Notes under the pieces: model-generated | What the model saw: only the letters and a program-made list of their open reading frames with translations | What the model was told of the DNA's origin: nothing | Database searches by the model: none | Origin: Enterococcus saccharolyticus subsp. saccharolyticus | GTDB lineage: Bacteria; Bacillota; Bacilli; Lactobacillales; Enterococcaceae | Direction: 5' to 3' | NCBI RefSeq assembly: GCF_029023825.1 | Contig: NZ_CP118957.1 | Span: forward strand, 763,501-827,500 | DNA length: 64,000 nucleotides | Translations under genes and position numbers: made by a program | Shown here: positions 25,317 to 33,447 of the stretch, in pieces | How positions within the stretch are numbered: the stretch's first letter is position 1 | Layout: every line of letters begins with the position of its first letter

Positions 25317-25979
25317 ATGAATATCCAATTGCTATCGCATCAACCAGAAAACTACCAACCATATGTTCAATGGTTAAAGACGGAGTTGCCATTCACGACC
25401 TGTTCTCTCTCCAATAAAATTGAAAAAAACCAAGATTTAATTTTTATCTTTCCAGATCAATCAAAGCGCTTGGACTGGCGACCGCTCGCAGAAGATGTCA
25501 AAGAAAAGACCTGGTATATCTTTTTTGATGATGCCTTAACCGCAGAGGAACGTTGTCAGTTGCTAAATGAAGGAATTGATCTTATTTGGGATTTTTCAAT
25601 GGGTAAGAACGAATGGATTGCACGCATCAAAGCAATTTTTCGTTTGATTGAACGCTACCGTTTACCAGATGCTTTGAGTTATAATGAAGATGAATTGATT
25701 TTACAAACAGAAACACAACAAGTTTATGTGGAAGGACAAGAAGTATTGCTAACAGCTTCTGAATATCAGTTATTGTTACAATTTATGCAACATCCCAATC
25801 GAATTTATTCGCGAGATGAACTGTTAGTATTGTTGAACAACCAAAGGGGAATGCATCGAGCAATCGATACACATATAAAAAATTTACGTCGGAAAATTGA
25901 GTTGCAGAACAGAAAATTCGATTATATTCGAACCGTTCATGGACGCGGCTACCGTTTCCAATATCAATTGGATGACTAA
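25317..25979 (+). CDS. Atypical OmpR-family regulator with degenerate receiver
   Basis: A 220-residue protein with a clear C-terminal winged helix (about 125-218: LLTASEYQLLLQFM, YSRDELLVLL, RAIDTHIKNLRRKI, TVHGRGYRF). The first 115 residues look like a receiver fold, but the acidic pair after beta1 is absent and the phospho-Asp position in DLIFIFPD is Phe. It probably works without phosphorylation. No kinase gene is adjacent. The ATG follows GAGGTGAG. It is followed closely by the fRMsr gene and likely co-transcribed. It is divergent from the M23 hydrolase gene, a possible target. Confidence 0.85.
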   Translation: MNIQLLSHQPENYQPYVQWLKTELPFTTCSLSNKIEKNQDLIFIFPDQSKRLDWRPLAEDVKEKTWYIFFDDALTAEERCQLLNEGIDLIWDFSMGKNEWIARIKAIFRLIERYRLPDALSYNEDELILQTETQQVYVEGQEVLLTASEYQLLLQFMQHPNRIYSRDELLVLLNNQRGMHRAIDTHIKNLRRKIELQNRKFDYIRTVHGRGYRFQYQLDD

Positions 25980-25991
25980 GGAGTGAAGAAG

Positions 25992-26456
25992 TTGGAAAAA
26001 GAGAAAAAACGCCAAGCCTATGAATTATTACTAGCCCAACAAAAAGGGTTGTTAGAAGCTGAGACAAACTGGATTGCTAGTCTATCAAATTCTTCGGCAT
26101 TATTAAATGAAACATTCGCAGATACGGTATTTGCAGGGTATTATTTATTTGAAGAGGGCGAATTGATTTTAGGACCTTTTCAAGGACGCGTTTCATGTAC
26201 ACGTATTAAATTAGGGAAAGGTGTATGTGGGGAATCTGCTGAAAAACAAGTCACGTTAATCGTAGATAATGTAAAAGAACATGAGAATTATATTTCTTGC
26301 GATTCAGCGGCGATGTCTGAAATCGTTGTTCCGATGGTTAAAGACGGACAATTAATCGGTGTGTTAGATATTGATAGTAGTCAGACACATAGTTATGATG
26401 AAATTGATCATGAGTTTTTAGAAAAATATGTTGCTTTAATGTTAAGCATTAAATAA
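25992..26456 (+). CDS. GAF-domain free methionine-(R)-sulfoxide reductase
   Basis: A 154-residue GAF protein of the fRMsr (MsrC) family, which reduces free Met-R-sulfoxide with thioredoxin. The catalytic Cys set is visible: RVSCTRI, GVCGES and YISCDSA, followed by SEIVVPM and GVLDIDS. The TTG at 25992 is the likely start because AAGGAG lies 8 bases before it; the GTG at 25983 overlaps that site. It sits 12 bases after the atypical regulator and shares its operon and terminator. Confidence 0.93.
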   Translation: MEKEKKRQAYELLLAQQKGLLEAETNWIASLSNSSALLNETFADTVFAGYYLFEEGELILGPFQGRVSCTRIKLGKGVCGESAEKQVTLIVDNVKEHENYISCDSAAMSEIVVPMVKDGQLIGVLDIDSSQTHSYDEIDHEFLEKYVALMLSIK

Positions 26457-26498
26457 AAAGAACCCTTTGTCACAAATGGCAAAGGGTTCTTTTTTTTA
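26457..26498. terminator. Bidirectional terminator
   Basis: AAAGAACCCTTTG pairs with CAAAGGGTTCTTT, then T8. Confidence 0.9.
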
Positions 26499-27300
26499 GA
26501 CAAAAAAATTAGGATACGTTTCTTTTAAATAACCGTTCAGGTGTTCAGCAGGAATTTCCTTTATTTCTGAGACGAAATCAGACGCGACTAATTTCCGGTG
26601 AGAATTGTTTGAAAAATTCAATTTAGTTAAATAATCGATGTCGCTTGAATGAAAATAATAATTGACTTTGATATTAGGAAAGCCATTTTCATTTAAAATC
26701 GTCGAAATACGATTGGAAAAAGTCATTAAATTATCAAACTTTAAATATTTTAGCTAATACAGTTCATTAATATTTAAAATCGCAATCATTTTGGTATCAA
26801 AATAATACAAGAGTTGTTGGGAAAAGAAAGTACTTTTTTCTTTTGCTGAATTTGTAATGATAACGACTTTTTTCAAATTACGACTAGCAATTTTATTTTT
26901 GAGAACGTGCTCTCGAAAAATCAAGGTCAAGGTACTGATTTGACGTTCATCTAATGTTATTTTTTCGGATAAAAAGCGATCATAGCAATATTCGACTAAT
27001 TGATATAAGAAGGAAAATTCTTTTTTGACATCATCTAGTTTATTGTCATAAAAATCATATTTCAAGAAATGGCGGATGAGACATTTATAAAGATATTGAT
27101 CGAGATTATTTTCTAATTGCTCTTTTGAATAGAATGTGGTGTAGACCCGTTCTTCTACATACGTAAGTAATTGCGTACGACAGGTGACCACCAGTGAATC
27201 ATTGGGATACATAATTTTTCCATGATTATCTAAACTTGCTAAAATCATACTTAGGGCAAAATCTTCCTGCTCATGCTGAAACAGTGTATATTCATGGACA
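26496..27300 (-). pseudogene. PRD-type (BglG/Mga-like) regulator, 5'-truncated with an internal stop
   Basis: One reading frame spans the region, interrupted by TAG at 26754-26756 (NELY-stop-LKYLKFDNLM). It has no start: the frame runs open back through VHEYTLFQHEQEDF to about 27300, where similarity to the neighbouring gene begins on the other strand. The remaining part has a PRD-like helical region (LIRHFLKYDFYDNKLDDVK) and an EIIB-like strand (KKVVIITNSAKEKS), typical of PTS-controlled regulators. N-terminal DNA-binding domains are missing. Two independent lesions make it a pseudogene. The exact subfamily is uncertain. Confidence 0.8.
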
Positions 27301-27304
27301 CTAA

Positions 27305-28294
27305 CCGGTGGATTGTCTTTTAAAGGATATTTTATTCAATTTAGCAGACTTGGCAGAAAAGGAAGCAGAGACTGTCATGGCTGGACGGACACATGGCAAA
27401 CATGCTATCCCCATCACATATGGGTATAAAGTTTCTGTGTGGATTTCAGAAATTTTAATGTCGGTTGAACGCATACAAGAAATTGAAAAGCGTGCCTTTA
27501 CCACGATGATGGGTGGGGCAGTCGGCGCCTTTAATTCAACCGGTAAAATTGGTATTTCCGTACAAAATCGTGTGGCAGAAATTTTAGATATGCCAGCAAT
27601 GATGATTCCTTCGCGTAATATTAGTTCACCAAAAATTGAGTATATTAATTGTTTAGCTTTACTTGCCAATAACCTACACAAAATTGGTGAAGAAGTATTT
27701 CAAACATCCATTGAAGAATTTGGTAAAGTATCAGAAGGATTCAGTAAAGGAACGGTAGGTAGTAGCACGATGCCTCATAAAATCAATCCTAAACTGTCTA
27801 AAGGAATTATTGCCAATGCGCAAAAATTGTATAGTTTAACGTCAGTTGGATATTATTCGGCAGCACGACCTTTTGAAGCAGACAGTACCTCAAATATGTT
27901 ATTTGATGGTTTGATGACGGAAGCATGGGAGTTAATGACGGAAATCTTGATTCGTGCCGAAGAATTGACACGGACATTGACCATTCATCGCGAACGATTA
28001 CGTCAAAATGCGGAGATTAATCAAGGCTTAGACAATAGCGAATACATTATGATGTTCTTTGCCCAACGTATCGGTAAAGATAAAGCACATGAACTAGTGT
28101 ATGAACTTGCAATGGAATCGGAATTAACAAAGCAAAACTATCATGATGTATTAGTGGCAAATGAAGATGTTCGTGCGACGTTTACTGAAGAAGAACTTTT
28201 AGCAATGTTGAAACCAAAAAACCATATTGGGTTATCTAGTCAATTAGCGAAAGACATTGCCCAAAAAGGTCGCGCAGTGGGTAGTCAATTATAG
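27305..28294 (+). pseudogene. Adenylosuccinate lyase family protein, 5'-truncated
   Basis: About 328 C-terminal residues of a fumarase/aspartase superfamily enzyme; intact members have about 450. Visible: AGRTHGKHAIPITYGY (second conserved region) and GSSTMPHKINP (signature loop with catalytic Ser). The first about 120 residues, which carry part of the active site, are missing. TAA at 27302-27304 stands in frame just upstream, and the GTG at 27308 has no ribosome binding site. The gene is otherwise undamaged. PurB is one possible identity; a PTS-linked lyase paralogue is more likely, as EIIA-Glc follows 12 bases later. Confidence 0.82.
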
Positions 28295-28306
28295 AAAGGA
28301 AAAGTT

Positions 28307-28774
28307 ATGTTTAATTTATTTAAAAAGAAGCGCAATGAAGTAGCGAGTCCAATGACAGGTCAAGTCATTCTGATTACCGAAGTGGAAGATGCGGTATTTT
28401 CGTCAAAAGCTATGGGCGATGGTTTTGCAGTGAAACCTTCTGAAAGGAATGTCTATTCACCGATTAAAGGGAAAGTCACTAGCATTTTTCCAACAAAATA
28501 TGCTATTGGGTTAGTTGATGAAAAAGGGTTAGATGTTTTAGTCCACATTGGCATTGATACCGTAGAATTAGCGGGGAACGGTTTTGAAATTACCGTTCAA
28601 GAAGGAGCGAATGTTGACTTTGATACCCAAGTAGCAACCGTTGATTTAGCGTATTTAAAATCGAAAAATAAACCAACGACAACAATGGTTATTTGGACGA
28701 ATGGTGCAAAGGCAACACTTGCTATTAAACCAGGACAATACACAGCCAAAACAATTATTGGTGAAGTGAAATAA
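28307..28774 (+). CDS. PTS glucose-family EIIA domain protein
   Basis: A 155-residue EIIA-Glc (crr-like) domain. The phosphorylated His lies in VLVHIGIDTVEL (about residue 85), and the first His site region is near SPIKGKV. ASPMTGQV at residue 14 is the family start motif. It would accept phosphate from HPr and pass it to an EIIB domain. It follows the truncated lyase with AAAGGAA as ribosome binding site and may lack its original promoter after the deletion upstream. Similar EIIA genes are found in PTS sugar operons. Confidence 0.93.
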   Translation: MFNLFKKKRNEVASPMTGQVILITEVEDAVFSSKAMGDGFAVKPSERNVYSPIKGKVTSIFPTKYAIGLVDEKGLDVLVHIGIDTVELAGNGFEITVQEGANVDFDTQVATVDLAYLKSKNKPTTTMVIWTNGAKATLAIKPGQYTAKTIIGEVK

Positions 28775-28776
28775 AG

Positions 28777-28818
28777 AAAAAACGAGACAGGAAGAAATTG
28801 CGCCTGTCTCGTTTTGTT
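28777..28818. terminator. Bidirectional terminator
   Basis: AAACGAGACAGG pairs with CCTGTCTCGTTT with T-runs on both strands. On the minus strand it follows directly the stop of the 21-codon small ORF. Confidence 0.88.
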
Positions 28819-28882
28819 ATTTACCATTACCTGAGATAATCCCGTATAACCAATCAAAAGGTGCAAAGAATAGTTCTTCCAT
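28817..28882 (-). CDS. Small ORF, 21-residue peptide MEELFFAPFDWLYGIISGNGK
   Basis: An ideal AGGAGG site sits 8 bases before an ATG that opens a 21-codon frame ending exactly at a terminator, so it looks like a complete tiny transcription unit. The peptide has an acidic start, a bulky aromatic core (LFF, F, W, Y) and a polar Gly/Asn/Lys tail. I know no family. It could be a regulatory peptide, a type I toxin-like peptide or a leader. A dyad-rich region (28928-28984) upstream could be its operator. Confidence 0.5.
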   Translation of the reverse strand: MEELFFAPFDWLYGIISGNGK

Positions 28883-28942
28883 AATCTCGTCCTCCTTTTT
28901 ATATAAAAAGCTTAGCATGAAAAATGATTACAGATAGATGAG

Positions 28943-28984
28943 TTTTGTTACATTTTGTAAAAAATTTCGACAATTGTAACAAAA
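28943..28984. promoter_or_regulatory. Perfect 10-bp inverted repeat upstream of the 21-codon ORF
   Basis: TTTTGTTACA at 28943-28952 and TGTAACAAAA at 28975-28984 are exact complements, centred 32 bases apart (three helical turns). An inner palindrome TTACA-TTT-TGTAA overlaps the left arm. It lies between the small ORF and ssrA. Confidence 0.45.
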
Positions 28985-29017
28985 TTTGATTAGTCAAGAC
29001 TGGTCAAAACATTTTAG

Positions 29018-29045
29018 TTGAAATCAACGCTAGTTATGTTATACT
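29018..29045 (+). promoter_or_regulatory. Promoter of ssrA
   Basis: TTGAAA at 29018-29023 and TATACT at 29040-29045 (extended TGT before it), 16-base spacer. Confidence 0.7.
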
Positions 29046-29076
29046 AATATTCGGTAGCAATACCCCCTTATATAAG

Positions 29077-29440
29077 GGGGGCGTTACGGATTCGACAGGC
29101 ATAGTTCGAACTTGAATTGCGTTTCGTAGGTTACGTCTACGTAAAAACGTTACAGTTAAATATAACTGCTAAAAACAATAACTCTTACGCTTTAGCTGCC
29201 TAAAAACAGTTAACGTAGATCCTCCCGGCATCGCCCATGTGCTCGGGTCAGGGTCCTATTCTAAGTGGGATACGCTAAATTTTTCCGTCTGTAAAATTTA
29301 GAAGAGATTATCAGACTAGCGACATAAATAGCCTGTCACTCGGCGATTTATCGAGCGAACCTCTTAAATAGAACTGACTATGAACGTAGATTTTTGAGTG
29401 GCGATATGTTTGGACGCGGGTTCGACTCCCGCCGCCTCCA
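29077..29440 (+). ncRNA. ssrA: Transfer-messenger RNA (tmRNA)
   Basis: The 5' end GGGGGCGTTACGGATTCGACAGG is replaced here by its landmarks only: GGGGGCG at 29077 pairs with CGCCTCC at 29433-29439 to form the acceptor stem, and the T-arm GCGGGTTCGACTCCCGC lies just before it. The tag frame starts at GCT 29168 and encodes AKNNNSYALAA. The CCA end is not encoded. tmRNA with SmpB rescues stalled ribosomes and tags the unfinished protein for proteolysis. The tag resembles the streptococcal and enterococcal tags. Confidence 0.97.
29168..29203 (+). other. tmRNA tag reading frame
   Basis: GCT resume codon through TAA; encodes AKNNNSYALAA, with the usual ALAA degradation end. Confidence 0.9.
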
Positions 29441-29452
29441 TATGGCTAGGCA

Positions 29453-29498
29453 AAAAGACGTCAAATTGTTGATAATCAACGATTTGACGTCTTTTTTT
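29453..29498. terminator. Bidirectional terminator after ssrA
   Basis: AAAGACGTCAAAT pairs with ATTTGACGTCTTT, extended by GTTGAT/ATCAAC, with T7 on the plus strand. It also ends the convergent HAD gene. Confidence 0.9.
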
Positions 29499-30267
29499 AG
29501 ATTAAATCAAAATGTTTCAAGGCGTGAACAATTCCGCCTTCTGTATTTTTTTTCGTAACAAAACTCGCAATATCTTTCAATCCATCTACCGCATTTCCCA
29601 TGGCAATTTTATGGTCGCAAGCTTCTAAAAGGGCAAAATCATTGTTGCCATCACCAAAACCAAATGTTGGTACATGTTCTAAGTTCATTAATTGTTGCAA
29701 TCTGTTCACAGCTTTTCCTTTAGATGTTCCTTTATTAACTGTATCAATCGAATAAGGGCCATTCCGATAAAATGTTAGTTCTGGAAATAATTCATGGTAA
29801 TATTCGTCGCCATCTTGTGACAGAATCAATAACATATTGACCTCTTTTTCTTTGTAACCCAAAGGATCGATGGCCGGCATGTCACTGTGAATTAAGTTAT
29901 AAGCTTTGTGCATATTATCGTTATAACCAGTTGCCCAATAACCAGTCGGATTATAAAACGATAACGCATGATTTTTTTGTTCTACTGCGTGTAGCATACG
30001 TTCTGAAATTGTCGTGTCAATTTTTTCATTGTACACTTCTTCGCCATCAATGCGGATGAACGCACCATTCATAATGATATTTGAGGTGATTCCAGCTGCT
30101 TCACGAATATGATAAATCTCTGCTTCAGTACGACCAGTAGCGATAATTGGTAATACACAGTTGGCTTTTAATTGGGTCATTGCTTCCGTAATTTCAGGGG
30201 TGATTTTGGAATGTTGGTCTAATAAAGTGCCATCCAAATCGAAAAAAGCTAGTGCTTGATAAGTCAT
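29497..30267 (-). CDS. Cof-type HAD-IIB phosphatase
   Basis: A 256-residue HAD hydrolase: motif I FFDLDGTLLD (residues 8-17), motif II IIATGRTEAE, Lys in NKGTSKGKAV and motif IV GDGNNDFAL. The C2B cap lies between motifs II and III. Such enzymes dephosphorylate sugar phosphates, FMN or similar metabolites; substrate not predictable. AAGGAGA precedes the ATG by 7 bases. It is a single gene convergent with ssrA. Confidence 0.93.
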   Translation of the reverse strand: MTYQALAFFDLDGTLLDQHSKITPEITEAMTQLKANCVLPIIATGRTEAEIYHIREAAGITSNIIMNGAFIRIDGEEVYNEKIDTTISERMLHAVEQKNHALSFYNPTGYWATGYNDNMHKAYNLIHSDMPAIDPLGYKEKEVNMLLILSQDGDEYYHELFPELTFYRNGPYSIDTVNKGTSKGKAVNRLQQLMNLEHVPTFGFGDGNNDFALLEACDHKIAMGNAVDGLKDIASFVTKKNTEGGIVHALKHFDLI

Positions 30268-30412
30268 AGATTACTCTCCTTTAAATCGTATCTTCTTTAT
30301 CTTAACAAAGAATGAAAAAAAGACAAATATTTATAGTAGAAAATATGAAGTTGTTGGTGTGAATAAAAATTTCGAGTATACTAGAACAAGAAGGTAAACT
30401 AGGAGTGTCGAA

Positions 30413-30748
30413 ATGATTTTTTTGTATTGTGGCAGTATTTTTCTGATGATTGGTCTCGCCTTTTTACTAAAACCTGCCAAAATGGATAATTTAGTCTATG
30501 GCTATCGCTCGTATTTATCCAAACAAAGTGAAGCGCATTGGGTGTATGCACAAAAGACAAGTCGCCGCTTTTTTTTATTATTCGGTTTTGTGATGACCGC
30601 AATCGGTATTTTTTTGAATGTGACACAGCGTACAAATTTTTTTGTGGTTGAAATGTTAGCTCTGCCTTGGTTTATTGCACCGATGTTTGGCTGTATTGAA
30701 ACAAAATTAAGCAAGTTTGACTTAGAACATAGAGGTGAAGAAAAATGA
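30413..30748 (+). CDS. SdpI-like small membrane protein
   Basis: A 111-residue membrane protein with about three hydrophobic segments (2-20, 50-70, 75-95). The cytosolic loop VYGYRSYLSKQSEAHWVYAQ matches the SdpI-family C-terminal signature (GYRT-S-x-W-x-A). SdpI in Bacillus is an immunity and signal-transduction protein against a toxin; here function is open. Its end overlaps the response regulator start (ATGA), so it belongs to the two-component operon and may be an accessory sensor. Confidence 0.7.
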   Translation: MIFLYCGSIFLMIGLAFLLKPAKMDNLVYGYRSYLSKQSEAHWVYAQKTSRRFFLLFGFVMTAIGIFLNVTQRTNFFVVEMLALPWFIAPMFGCIETKLSKFDLEHRGEEK

Positions 30749-31461
30749 ATATTTTAATGATTGAAGACAATGAATCCGTATCAGAAATGATGCAAATGTT
30801 TTTCTTAAATGAAGGGTGGGAGGCTACGTTTAAATACGATGGCAAAGAAGGACTGGATGCCTTTTTAGCAGAACCCGAAAAATGGGATATGATAACACTC
30901 GATTTGAACCTACCAAGCATGGATGGGATGATGGTGGCACGTGAAATTCGTAAAATCTCAAGCACAGTGCCAATTATTATGCTAACAGCGCGGGACTCAG
31001 AAAGTGATCAAGTGATTGGGCTAGAAATGGGCGCCGATGATTATGTGACTAAACCATTTAGTCCGTTAACCTTAATTGCTCGTATGAAGGCGTTACATCG
31101 TCGAAGTGAATTAGTTGATAAAATTGCGGTAACTGCCGATGATGACCAAACATTTGATGTGGAAACGAATCATTTTAAAATGAATACTAAAACGCGTGAA
31201 GCATATTTGGATAATCATCCTATTGATGGGTTAACACCCAAAGAGTTTGACTTATTGTATACCTTAGCAAAAAAACCGCGCCAAGTCTTTTCACGCGAAC
31301 AATTATTAGAGCTTGTTTGGGATTACCAATATTTTGGTGATGAACGAACTGTCGATGCACATATTAAAAAATTGCGTCAAAAGATTGAAAAAGTGGGCCC
31401 ACAAGTGATTCAAACGGTGTGGGGTGTGGGGTATAAATTTGATGATTCAGGTGTTGCCTAA
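30745..31461 (+). CDS. OmpR-family response regulator
   Basis: A 238-residue regulator. The receiver has the acidic pair EDNE, phospho-Asp in ITLDLNLPSMDG (about residue 53), the Thr switch MLTARD and Lys in VTKPFS. The winged helix (about 135-235) contains LTPKEFDLLYTLA and DERTVDAHIKKLRQKI, ending VWGVGYKFD. It lies between an SdpI-like gene and its kinase, with 4-base and 1-base overlaps, so all three are translationally coupled. The stimulus is unknown; placement near an LtaS gene suggests an envelope role. Confidence 0.93.
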   Translation: MNILMIEDNESVSEMMQMFFLNEGWEATFKYDGKEGLDAFLAEPEKWDMITLDLNLPSMDGMMVAREIRKISSTVPIIMLTARDSESDQVIGLEMGADDYVTKPFSPLTLIARMKALHRRSELVDKIAVTADDDQTFDVETNHFKMNTKTREAYLDNHPIDGLTPKEFDLLYTLAKKPRQVFSREQLLELVWDYQYFGDERTVDAHIKKLRQKIEKVGPQVIQTVWGVGYKFDDSGVA

Positions 31462-32906
31462 TGCGTTACCTTTATCAGCAATTACTGGCCTTTTGGTTTG
31501 TTATTGGCATTACATTAATGACGTTGGGGATTGCCTTTATTCAAATGACACGACAAACCATTGAAGAGAATAATTACCGTCAACTCCTTGGGTACGCCAA
31601 TGCCGTGGTGAAGGTGATGGGCGTTACAAATGATGCGATGCCCTCGTATGATTTAGAACTCGATTTAATTCGTGCTTTGAATATTTCGGAAATAACTCTT
31701 AACCAACAAGATGTGACGTTTGTGTTCTTAAAAGAAGATGGTAAGGTGTTATATCCTGTAACTCCGGATAAGCAAATTGTTTTTCCAGCTCAAGAATATT
31801 GGGACAAATTAGAAGAGGGGCAAAAGCAACAAATTACTTCAGAACAAAATATTTTTGGAAAAAAAGAAGCGACCTCGTATACGATGATTCCTGTGAATCT
31901 TAATGAAGAATTTTATGGGGCATTGATTGTAACACAACCAGCGAGCAATATTCAAACAACTGCCAATGAATTTACCTTGAATTTGATTAAAGGGTTTGCT
32001 TTATCAGGGATTGTGGCGTTGATTATCAGTTATTTTTATGCGACATTCCAAGTTCGGCGGATTAATCGGATGAAACGGGCAACGAAAGAAGTCGCCAATG
32101 GGAATTTTGATAGTATTTTACCTGTTCACAATCGAGATGAATTTGATGAATTAGCGGAAGATTTCAATAAAATGACGGTGTCACTAAAGGAATCGCATGA
32201 AGAAATTAAACGACAAGAAGAACGCCGACGCCAGTTTATGGCAGATGCGTCTCATGAAATGCGTACGCCATTGACCACGATTAATGGGCTATTGGAAGGC
32301 TTAGAGTACAATGCTATTCCGGAAAACCAAAAAGAAAATGCGATTCGTCTGATGAAAAATGAAACGGAACGCTTGATTCGTTTGGTCAATGAGAATCTTG
32401 ATTATGAAAAAATTCGTACCAATCAAATTTCCATTATTATCAAAAAATTTAGTGCAACCGAAGCTTTACAAACAATATTATCCCAATTGAAAAGTAAAGC
32501 AGCAGCAGCGAATGATCAGTTAATTTTAGAGACGACGCAAAACATTGAAGTTTTTGCGGATTATGACCGTTTCGTACAAATTATGGTGAATATCTTACAA
32601 AATGCGATTCAATTTACGACGGATGGTGACATTCGTGTGAAAATTGAAAAAGGTTACTTAGAAACAATCATTGAAATTTCAGATACAGGAATTGGCATGA
32701 CTGAGGGACAATTAAAAAATATTTGGGATAGATATTATAAAGTAGATCCTTCACGTAAAAATCGTAAATTTGGTGAGTCAGGTTTAGGATTACCAATTGT
32801 ACAACAGTTGGTTCGTTTGCATAAAGGAAAAATTGATGTGAAGAGTGAGCTACATCAGGGAACGACCTTTAGAATTAGTTTTCCTGATACAGAAATTAAA
32901 GATTAA
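31461..32906 (+). CDS. Membrane-bound sensor histidine kinase
   Basis: A 481-residue kinase. Two membrane helices (about 8-28 and 172-192) frame an extracellular sensor of about 145 residues. Then come a HAMP domain (about 193-245), H-box FMADASHEMRTPLTTI (His near residue 264), N-box MVNILQNAIQF, G1 ISDTGIGM, F-box region and G2 GESGLGLPIV. It phosphorylates the regulator encoded just upstream. The gene ends at a strong bidirectional terminator. Confidence 0.95.
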   Translation: MRYLYQQLLAFWFVIGITLMTLGIAFIQMTRQTIEENNYRQLLGYANAVVKVMGVTNDAMPSYDLELDLIRALNISEITLNQQDVTFVFLKEDGKVLYPVTPDKQIVFPAQEYWDKLEEGQKQQITSEQNIFGKKEATSYTMIPVNLNEEFYGALIVTQPASNIQTTANEFTLNLIKGFALSGIVALIISYFYATFQVRRINRMKRATKEVANGNFDSILPVHNRDEFDELAEDFNKMTVSLKESHEEIKRQEERRRQFMADASHEMRTPLTTINGLLEGLEYNAIPENQKENAIRLMKNETERLIRLVNENLDYEKIRTNQISIIIKKFSATEALQTILSQLKSKAAAANDQLILETTQNIEVFADYDRFVQIMVNILQNAIQFTTDGDIRVKIEKGYLETIIEISDTGIGMTEGQLKNIWDRYYKVDPSRKNRKFGESGLGLPIVQQLVRLHKGKIDVKSELHQGTTFRISFPDTEIKD

Positions 32907-32949
32907 AAAGACGAGAAACGTTATGATACGCGTTTCTCGTCTTTTTTTA
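32905..32949. terminator. Bidirectional terminator
   Basis: AAAAGACGAGAAACG pairs with CGTTTCTCGTCTTTT, then a T-run. Confidence 0.9.
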
Positions 32950-33447
32950 AAGAATTTTGTCAATATATGGGGTAGCAGTTAATTGTTGGTCTGAGCTAAA
33001 TAAAAGAATTTTCAATTGTTGATTTTGTGCAAGTTCTTGGCAAAATGGCAAGAGCCATTGCATCTCTTGCACAGCTAAGGAGTCACAACAATGCGTCAGT
33101 AAAAGAATTTTCTTTTGCTGCAACAATTGGCGAATGAGCTGTAATTTGATTTTATCTAACGCAGACAGTTCTTCAAGAGGTCGTGCAAAGACTTGCGGTG
33201 ATAATTCCACATACATGAGATAAAAGGGCAACTTGAACTTCATGCGACGTTTGACACCTAATAGTAAATTATCTTTTAAAGATAAAAAAGGGAGTAGTTG
33301 CCAGTTTTTTGTCACACTACCGATGTCTTGTCGTCTAATCGCTGTCTGTTGGAACAGCTCTTGTTGACAATCATCATGTGAAATTAAATAAAATCCTGCA
33401 TCTAATTGATTTAATGGGATGAGTTGTTCCAATGTCGATACCTCCAA
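32947..33447 (-). CDS. Degenerate ABC-transporter ATPase-like protein
   Basis: A 166-residue protein that reads like the second two-thirds of a MacB-type ATPase. IRRQDIGSVTKNWQLLPFLSLKDNLLLG matches the region around the Q-loop, and LEELSALDKIKLQLIRQLL sits where LSGGQ is expected. KKILLLTHCCDSL replaces Walker B (LLLADEPT), with the catalytic acid lost. No Walker A is present at all. It cannot hydrolyse ATP in the usual way. It overlaps the permease-like gene upstream by 37 bases, so the pair is kept together. It may be a regulatory remnant or a decayed transporter. Confidence 0.65.
   Translation of the reverse strand: MEVSTLEQLIPLNQLDAGFYLISHDDCQQELFQQTAIRRQDIGSVTKNWQLLPFLSLKDNLLLGVKRRMKFKLPFYLMYVELSPQVFARPLEELSALDKIKLQLIRQLLQQKKILLLTHCCDSLAVQEMQWLLPFCQELAQNQQLKILLFSSDQQLTATPYIDKIL

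Noticed and set aside
27301-27681. A minus-strand frame over the start of the truncated lyase
   Set aside because: It lies opposite conserved lyase codons and lacks start signals.
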